Source: Cyanoderma ruficeps (Eukaryota; Chordata; Aves; Passeriformes; Timaliidae). From it: a stretch of DNA of 64,000 nucleotides. Below are positions 56,499 through 64,000 of the stretch, one piece after another; within the stretch, counting starts at the first letter, position 1, and the number at the start of each line of letters is the position of its first letter. The stretch is from assembly GCA_008694505.1 (NCBI GenBank), contig VZDJ01000063.1:4393200-4457199 (forward strand), written 5' to 3'. Both the position numbers and the translations under genes were made by a program. The notes below the pieces were generated by a model that worked only from the letters and a program-made list of their open reading frames with translations, was not told the DNA's origin and did not search any database.

Positions 56499-59283
56499 CT
56501 GCCTCCTCCTCATTACTCTTTTGGGGGATTTTCGGCAGCTAGAGAAGCCCAGAGCAGAGGGCAGGACTCCCCTGACACGGGACTGGTCAAGGGTTCCGCT
56601 CACAGCCACAAATCCTGCAGAATAAAAATCCTCCAAAATCTTAAATAATAGAACCTAATTACAGGCACAAAGTAAACAAATTAATTGATGTTTACTTGTT
56701 TACCCAGTCACCAAAAAAAAAAAACCCTGTTAATGACTTAACATGTATTTTTAAGATATTAAACCACGCTAAGGCACAGCCATAAATATCCCCAGCAAAG
56801 CAAACATGGTGCTCGGCACTGCAAAGGAACTAAAATTAGTATTTAATTACAAGAAATCGCTCGAAGTTCTTTTGCTACCATTAATCACTTTCAATTACGA
56901 ATGTAATTATAAGTCATCTTTTCTCTTTGGGTGGTCGCTGCTGGGACCTGGAGCGGTGACCCTGCACTGCAGCAGAGAGAACCTCACTCTGCTCACCAAA
57001 CGACAGCTCCCGGCCGCCTGTGCCAACGGGATGGATCAATTAGTGCCTCCCCCGAGCTCCTGAGGAGCCAAGGGCATGCAAACAACGGGAGGGTGAGGGG
57101 GAACACTGAGTTGCTGCACCCCCTCTGCCTGCCCCTCGCCTCCCCGTGGCAGAATCAGGGCTACGGAGACGGAGAAATTGATGTGAAAAACAGCCCGTCC
57201 TCAAATCATTAAAGGACGAGATGATAATGTTATGTCTCGCCACGGGGCAAATCAAAGCCTCGGGAGCTCCCTCCCTGCGACGGGGATCGTTGCAGTGGGG
57301 GTGCGTGGCAGCTCACTCTGTTGGGTGGAGGGCACAGCCAAAAACTGGTCCCCTCCATCTCCTGGCTCTGCCTTCCCCCTGCACCCGGCTTCCCCCACGG
57401 TCAGCATCACCTCCTGGCAGCTAAAGATGGAGCACGCTCACTGCAGAGGGGGTTTTTCAGCTATGGATCAGTTCTCAGGGGAATCTACGTCGGGAATCTG
57501 AGAAACATAATTAAGAAAAGCAAATTTATTAGCCATAAGCGCTGATTTTTTTTTCTTTTTTTCTGAAGGAGGTGGCACTTTTCTTCTGGGCGACTTGCAA
57601 ATCAAAAATTAAAAGCTGAAAACTCCCTCTCTGCTCAGTGCTCAGCCTCCTTCATCAGCTCAGGCTCTGCTCAAAGAGTTTGGGATGTGGAATCCAAGCC
57701 CTGACTGCAGGCAGACAGTGAAATAAATCCTTACGTGGAGGCAGCTGCTGGCAGAGCATCTCCAGCCTGGGACACCCCTGATAACCAGGACACCCCACCA
57801 CGAACTGCTGCCTTGGCTGCCCCCAAAATCCCTTCAGCCTCACAGCCTGCTCCTGGCACTGCACAGCACCAAAGAGGACCAAAACACAGAAGACAACGTG
57901 GAAGATCAAATGGAAACGTTCCCTTTTGGTTCCCTTGGTACTTGTTCGCAGGGAATGTGATTAGACTGCCCTTATCTTGGTGGGAACAGTTGTTAGCAAT
58001 AATGAAATCATCCAGTCCTTTTCTTTTTGAAACCCAGCCACATCCTTTGGCTCCAGGAAACAGGGGCAGTGACATGTGCTGTTTTCATAAAAAGCCACAA
58101 GACAACATATTTCATCGCAGTAAATTCCCTTCCCTCAAGTGAAGAGCGAAGGAAAGAGGTTTCAAGGACGAGAAAAGTTTCAGCCAGAAGAAGGGGCTGA
58201 GCTGTACTTCTGCCCATCTGACACTTCCCAAGAAGTTGGCTCTTCACAACCTGAAGAAGTTTGGATGACGACAACCCTTGCTGCTTTTGTCTCTCTCCTT
58301 CTGCCTCAGCTCCCGCGAGGATAACAGGAACCGTGCACTGAATTTCCATGCTGACACGAGCTCCAAGAGGATGACTCTCTATGAGGGAAAGCCCAGCCTC
58401 TGGAGGACGGACACTCCACTCCATGTGTCAGCCAAGATTCCAAGAAGGACTCAGCCAAAACCTCCACATGTTTCTCCCAACAACCACTCGTGACCTGCTT
58501 GGAGTCGGGACTACTCTTTCCAGGTTGTAAACCAAGCCAGACTCATCCTCACCTCATCCCTTTGGACTCTTCCCCAGCCAGCACAAGACCCAAATTCCCT
58601 GCTGGGCCTTCCTCTCAGCCAGAAGTCAGCCCAGAGGATGGCAGAGGACCATGTTGCAACCCGAGTGGACAACACACTCAGCACCTGAACTAACCAGGCC
58701 CCATCCTGTGCTGCCTCCTAATTAGCGGGCAGGATTTCAGCATCCTCGGGTCCTTGGCTGAGTCCCCCCTTCCCTCTGCTCCTCGCTTATTCTGTTCACT
58801 GAATTAATTGCCAAGCGCCTGCACCCTGGGTGTCTGCTGCTGTTGGAGAAGATTAGTATTTTTACAGAAGGGGGAAAAAAAGATTAAAAAAAAAGATTGT
58901 GTTTTTTAAAGCAGATGAAAGGAGAGCCCAAGGAGATGTGCATTTGACTCTCAAACATGCTCCTTCAAGTCTCCCTCAGCAGTACTTAAAGGCATTTCCA
59001 AAGCAAGACTTTATGAATGCTAAATGAAGCCGGCGCCTTGTTCCTCTGCCACAAGAAAAGAAAAAAAAAAAAATTATCTTTTATATACAATATTTCCTTT
59101 ACGGCTGACACTGCGCGTTACGCGTTGCTACCACTCCAGACACCGACGCTGACCTTCACAAAGTCACAGGGACACCACGGCCTCCCTGGGCTGCAGCAAC
59201 ACACCCCCGGGCAGGGGTCAGGCTGTGGGAGCTGACAGTGGTCAGAACATGGATTCTCAGGCTCCAGGCAGAATTTTGAAGCC
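56499..59283. other. unique non-coding DNA with enhancer-like blocks
   Basis: A12 run at 56713-56724, the TAAT-dense block 56800-56935 (listed), a T-run near 57547-57562, and an A13 run at 59061-59073. No gene recognised. Confidence 0.5.
56800..56935. promoter_or_regulatory. candidate homeodomain-rich conserved element
   Basis: AAAATTAGTATTTAATTAC, CCATTAATCACTTTC, TTCAATTACGAATG and TGTAATTATAAG give at least five TAAT/ATTA cores within about 90 bp of repeat-free DNA. This density resembles developmental enhancers. Inference from motif clustering only. Confidence 0.3.
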
Positions 59284-59568
59284 TGTGGGAAAGCCAAGGA
59301 CAGAACTCTCCTAGTCTGGCCTGAGAAATCATAAGGAGGAACCCAAAACAATCTTGTAGATCTCCTCCTCCTGACACCTGCTGTTTTTCCAACTTGTTTA
59401 CTGGTAGAGATGTTTACAAAAAGGTGGTGCCCTAAAGGACCAACCCTATTCATTGTACCCAAACACTGTATAAAAGAATCTGCCTTTCAATAAACTTTGC
59501 TCTGAGCCCTCTGAAGAAATCGGAGATCTACATGTGGTTCCATGAGCCGTTCTGAATGTAACGATATC
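59284..59568 (+). mobile_element. LTR-like element with TATA box and polyadenylation signal
   Basis: A compact retroviral-LTR architecture: TG start at 59284 (TGTGGGAAAGCC), a TATA box CTGTATAAAAG at about 59467, a CAATAAACTTTGCTCTGAGC polyadenylation-signal region about 20 bp later, then a short U5-like end (GAGCCGTTCTGAATGTAACG). An imperfect 6-bp flank, GAAGCC before and GGAGCC at 59569-59574, could be a decayed target-site duplication. The right boundary does not end in CA and is tentative. No internal viral genes follow. Confidence 0.6.
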
Positions 59569-59629
59569 GGAGCCCGGCTGGATCCAGACAGACACCAGTA
59601 GGTTCATCCTGATTTCCAGGAAAGGCCAG

Positions 59630-59679
59630 GTGAGACCACCACAAATGGGGAAAAGTGAGACCATCACAAATGGGGAAGT
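59630..59679. repeat. 25-bp tandem duplication
   Basis: GTGAGACCACCACAAATGGG at 59630 is followed at 59655 by GTGAGACCATCACAAATGGG. Two copies with one internal difference, just outside the LTR-like element. Confidence 0.9.
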
Positions 59680-60114
59680 GTTCCAAGCCTTGCTTTCCAC
59701 CACTGTGATCTTGGATGACCCAGCCAGACCAGGGATGTTGGTTGATGTGTCGCCCTCCAGAAAGGTTTCTGAGGATGCAGCTGGGTCAGGATGGGATGGG
59801 GAATGGTGAACCAGGAGTGAAAGTGCAGCAGCCCAGCAAAGCAGACAGTCACAGGAGAAAACACCCTCTGACTGTCCAGCCCTGGAAACCATCTGCACCA
59901 GCACCTCTGCTTCACCAAGGGGAGCTGGTGGGGTCCTCATTTGGGTGTCCAGCATCCAAACTCTCCCTGATTCCGAAAAGGACATGGAAAAGCACATCAA
60001 TGCATCCAACCACCTTTGGCCATCTGGGTGATCAAGTCAAGGCCACCCAACAGCTCCTAAGGGAGCAAACAGCCCAACCCAGTGCCAGGACTGACCCCAC
60101 CACCCTCACTGTGT
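59680..60114. other. unique spacer
   Basis: Nothing recognisable. Confidence 0.45.
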
Positions 60115-60306
60115 GGATTTCCAGCCTTTCCCTACCTGTGAAATGGGGAAGAAGTGCCTTTAGCCTCCCACAAAATACCCTGGGAAGCTGGTCCATGCTC
60201 TAGGGAAATCACCCACCCAAAGGAAGTCTTGGGAGTTTTAATTAGCTGCAGTCTGTGCTGTTTGAGCTTGTTAGGTGCTATATAATTGCTAAATATTATT
60301 ATTATC
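60115..60306 (+). mobile_element. MIR-type SINE, about 190 bp
   Basis: GCCTTTCCCTACCTGTGAAA then TGGGGAAGAAGTGCCTT matches the 'cctcagtttccctacctgtgaaatggggataa' block of MIR-family SINEs. TTAGGTGCTATATAATTGCT then AAATATTATTATTAT matches the 3' 'aggcgctatataaatgctaaatattattatt' end. Both ends are present in order, so this is the best-preserved SINE in the window. Confidence 0.65.
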
Positions 60307-62815
60307 TCTGCAGGTACAGCAGTTTGTTAGGATAATGATAGTGATTGACATTTCCCTGGCATCTTTCATCCCAACCAGATCCCATTTTACTCTATTATAA
60401 GACACTGTTCTGCCTTGACTCTCCATATGTCTCCAAACTGTCAACAGGATCATAACCAGCTCAGCGTTGCCAAAAGAAATAAAGGCAACGTGGCTCATGG
60501 AAGTTCAGGGGATGTATCACAAGATGAGCAAGTTCAACTTTATGCTCAAGAACTCAAGTTGCACAGGTAGGTGGGGTGTAGACAGAGATCTACAGGTTCT
60601 ACTTCAACGTCAACATGGAAAAGCTGCAGAGAGTGGTCCTGGAGGCCACCACAGCGCCCAAAAACTCCCCTTGGCCATCCCCACCCCCTTTTCCTGGCAA
60701 GCAGCAGTGGGTACCATCACCCAACCACCACCACGAAAAATACATCCCAGGGACAGCAAAGCAGAGGGGCCACCGAGTGATTAATGGGAGACTATCAGTT
60801 TGGGATAGGTCTCTAAATTCTCATTAAGTCAGGTGCTGAGGCATCGCACATTAATCCAGAACATTTCCCCTTCGGCCCAAACAAATAAATAACTCGTGTA
60901 TAATTCAGGGAGAACTGGGTGGAGCCATCTCTCCCTCTCTCTCTGTCTCCTTCCAACTAACCAGTGAATAAAACATCGCCCACAAATCTATTAGGCTAAT
61001 TTTAAATCCTGACAATTTAGCGGCACTTCAGCAAGATAAGAGCCATTTATTAAAAGCCACAGTTCATTAAGCCAAATGCTGCTGGCGTATTTACTCAGAG
61101 AAATGGGGCTGGGCTCGGCTCTCACCCAGGCCAGAAGTCTCCAAAGGAGCAGGAGTGATCCTATTTCACACAAAAAGAGAGCCCAGCATGAATCTTTGTG
61201 CACCTCGAGCACACAGGGGGCTGTGCATGCTTCCCACCACGGGAACTCGGTGTCCGTGCTGCCTTCTCCCCTCCTGGATGAACACGGGGCAGAAATCATG
61301 GGAGGCTCTGCAGCTTTGTCACCCAGAGCTGTGAAAAGTCCCCACAGCTCACATGGGGCCATGCTTTGCACCACCACACCGTGGGACTGTTCCCAAAAGG
61401 CTCAGCACCCCAATCTGGATCAGGATTGCACCTCTTTGGAACCATTCCATTGGTGGCAAGCACAGATTGGCTTTGGAGAGGGATGGTTGCTTCCAGCCAC
61501 AAGCCAGGAGAGGGCTACTGAAGAGGAACTGCTGCTTGCCAAAGGTACCAGACTGCACCAGTTTTCCTTCCCCCAAGCTGCCTCTTGACATCTCTGCTGG
61601 TGCCCTGTGCTGACCATGACAGGGGGTGCTTTGGGACACTCAGAAAGGGCTGGAGGCTCCCAGGGCACTGCCAGGAAAGGGATGGACTCGCCAATGGGAG
61701 CAGCACTGCTCTCTGTGAGAACTGGGATTTTTGTTGACCTTCACAAGGGATGAGTTGGATGCTCCACCCAAACCAAGACCACAACCTACAAAGCCAAACC
61801 ATGCATGAGCCCACCTCAGATCCAAAAAAATCTGCCCAGCAAAGACGTGCCCGAGCACAACCTGGCAGAGCAGACATGGCCTTAGCAAGCTCTGTGCCAG
61901 GACGGATAAGCTTATTCCACCTGGGAACCACGAGGATCTAGAGGATTTTTAATGTCCCTTGCACCCCAAGCCACTCCAGGATTCCCTGACCCTGTGGTTC
62001 CCAGCAGCACAGGAGGGAGAAAGGCTGAGGGGCTCCGTGGCACCCGGGATGGAGCCAGCAGGGAGGAGGGAGCTGTGCCAGCATTGCTGCGAGGAGCTGG
62101 TGGCAGAGGGCAGCGCAGAAATCCCATCTGGCAGAGTTTGTGAGTGTAATTCCTTCCAGCGGGAGACATCCAAGAGACTTTATCAAGTGCAATTGTCCCA
62201 CTGCGCCTTTCACCTGCACACACTTGCAAGACAGTCTGGAGTGAGTACAGAGTATCCCTTTACAGTCGGAGCTGAAAGGAGCATTATAAAGGTGAATTAA
62301 CATTTAAAAAGAACGTAAAAAACCCAGAACTGTTCTAATGATGATTAATGGGAAGCTATAAGGGAGGCCGTGACCTCCTGGTGTCATTAAATGGATTGGC
62401 AGGTTTCTGAGCATTAATTATAAATAGCCACAGGAGTTTGAGTGCTTAGCAGAACGATGATAAATCCATGACACAGGCGCAGGGACAAGGAGCCAGGAGC
62501 GTGGGGAAACACGTGCCTGTGTGCACACACAGCTGGGCGTGAAAGGGAACATGGGTTTGCACGCGTGTCACACACAGGAAAGAGGCAGAAAGCCAGAAAA
62601 AGGTGGAAATGAGTCTGTCTGAGGATTCTGCTGTGTTTGGGTGGATAGAGAAATGGGTAAATGATAAATTAGCCATTGCCAGTCAATCACATTTTCTAAA
62701 TGTTTTATATCCCAAAAGCTATAAAAGCAATATTCCTTTCTGGCCTTATTGGAGCCATTTCTGGAAGGCAATCACATCTGTTTCCTCAGGGATTTGAGCT
62801 GAACTGTGCCTTGGC
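60307..62815. other. unique non-coding DNA
   Basis: No gene or repeat recognised over about 2.5 kb. AT-rich at 60840-61080 and 62280-62420. Open frames up to 170 codons overlap on both strands. Confidence 0.5.
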
Positions 62816-62893
62816 TTTTTTTTCCTTGGCTTTTTTTTCCTTGGCTTTTTTTTTTTTTTTCCCTCCCCTTTNTTTTTCCCTCCCCTTTCTATT
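62816..62893 (+). repeat. T-rich tandem repeat with one ambiguous base
   Basis: TTTTTTTTCCTTGGC-like 14-15 bp units repeat about three times, then a T-run of about 16 and two CCCTCCCCTTT blocks. Position 62872 is N, the only ambiguous base I noticed, at the spot where sequencing through homopolymers would be hardest. Confidence 0.92.
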
Positions 62894-64000
62894 TACTCTC
62901 TAGCCTGTTACCAAAGCAGGGTCAGAGCATGCATACAAATAGGGAGGAGGAGTGAGAAACAAACAGCCCTGAACCAGCGATGAACAGACAAAAAGTGGCT
63001 GCCAACTTCTCGTGGGCAAAGCCACTGCTCCGGTAATCACGGGCCACAGAGATTTAGGGTGGGGCAGCTCCCAGGTTAGTATTTCCTTCGCTTTAACGTG
63101 CATCATTCCACAACTGCATTGATATTGTGGAGATGTGAATCCTGGGACACCGCTGGGCATCACCTGGGATGCGCTGAGCCACCCAGCCTGCCTGGGATTT
63201 GTGGAGCCCCACAGCTCTCTTCCAAGAGCCCTTGGAAAGACGCTCATGGATTAAAGCCCAAATCCCTCTCAGCATCCCACAGAGGCCCACAGCCGCAGCC
63301 ACGAAGCTACATTTGCTCCCTAAAGCAGGAGGTGGGGGTTTTTTGCAGGAGTTCCTTGGAAAGAAAGGATCAGCAAACCACCGGAGCCTGCAGATGGAGG
63401 TGGGAATAAACAGGGCATGAATGGAGCCAGGACCTCGGGCTCGTTAATGAGCTCTGCCAGTGAACACAGTGACTGCAGAGGGGAAAGCTCCTCTCGCTGC
63501 CAATGACAGCAATAAAAGGCTCCGGGGGAGATGCCAAAGGGGCAGTCCCATCCCTGGGCATCCACACGCCCCCCTCAGCGTTCAGGAGAGAGGCTGACCC
63601 GGCACAGCTCTGCACCAGCAGCCACATCCCATCACCCAGCTGAGACAGCAGCCCAACCATGGAACATTCCCACTGGGCTTGGGATCCCCATTTCCTCCAG
63701 CACCTCTCTGAACTGCTGTTTTATTTCTGCCCGCTCTGTGGGGACGCAAAACCCAAGCCAACCCCCCCCAACCACGCACTAGAATTTTAAATATTCCTGT
63801 TTAGATTTAAGTCTCATTACCATGCTGGGCCCTCCTGTATTATTTCAACTGATTGGAATATGGTGGCAAAGGAATAAGTTCTCCATACAATTTTCTTCCG
63901 ATCCTATTAGTTGCAATACAATTACAGTGAATACATCAATTCTTCGTCCCAGCAGCTCCTGGAAAGAGCCACCTATTAAAAGCTGGCTTATTAATGGAAT
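62894..64000. other. unique non-coding DNA
   Basis: Nothing recognisable to about 63780. The last 220 bases (63781-64000) are AT-rich with CTCATTACC, CCTATTAGTTGC, TACAATTACAG and a GGAATATGG segment, another possible regulatory block cut by the window edge. Confidence 0.45.

Noticed and set aside
58140..58690. Stretch of moderately protein-like frames.
   Set aside because: No frame extends beyond about 70 codons, and I recognise no domain, splice sites or repeat family.
62290..62345. AGAACTGTTCT, resembling a steroid-receptor palindrome.
   Set aside because: The half-sites are separated by one base rather than three, so it is not a proper glucocorticoid-type element.
5..63852. The 15-mer TATTATTTCAACTGA occurs at 5-19 and again at 63838-63852, near both window edges.
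   Set aside because: A 15-base AT-rich match is expected by chance in 64 kb. The flanks differ, so I do not treat the window as circular or flanked by direct repeats.

Overview
This window reads as avian nuclear DNA, most likely from a songbird or other neoavian bird. The main evidence is about two dozen 5'-truncated copies of the CR1 (chicken repeat 1) retrotransposon in both orientations. They are joined by two solo retroviral LTRs with intact target-site duplications, a third LTR-like element, one old LINE reverse-transcriptase remnant and a few weak MIR-type SINE traces. I found no protein-coding gene, tRNA, rRNA, CRISPR array or bacterial-type operon. The long open frames mostly lie in stop-poor GC-rich DNA or inside repeats, begin at non-ATG codons, and show no domain I recognise. 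The assignment to bird is strong; the songbird placement is inference.

Layout: 1-4.5 kb is AT-rich unique DNA with CR1 pieces at 1.3-1.9 kb. 4.5-20 kb is unique DNA with scattered CR1 tails, a 20-bp purine-rich tandem repeat at 7.6 kb and a CA/TA microsatellite at 17 kb. 19.7-20.25 kb holds the longest CR1 copy. 22.5-25 kb has enhancer-like AT-rich blocks and two adjacent CR1 copies. 27.5-29 kb packs two minisatellites, a poly-pyrimidine tract and a CTAT-rich tract into about 1.5 kb. 29.5-43 kb is mostly unique, with a few CR1 copies, GATA-rich and TAAT-rich blocks, and a possible splice acceptor at 39.73 kb. 43-45.1 kb contains a composite sequence present twice. 46.9-49.3 kb holds a solo LTR and the old LINE, and 53.3-53.8 kb a second solo LTR. 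54.4-64 kb is unique DNA with small CR1 and MIR-like fragments, an LTR-like element at 59.3-59.6 kb, and one ambiguous base at 62872.

The absence of recognisable exons, together with AT-rich blocks dense in homeodomain-type TAAT cores, fits an intergenic or long-intron regulatory landscape. That is inference; a multi-species alignment would decide it. The most unusual signal is the 29-bp minisatellite at 28.6-29.0 kb. Its units come in two forms that differ by inversion of one 8-bp core, which looks like a micro-inversion later spread by unit duplication.
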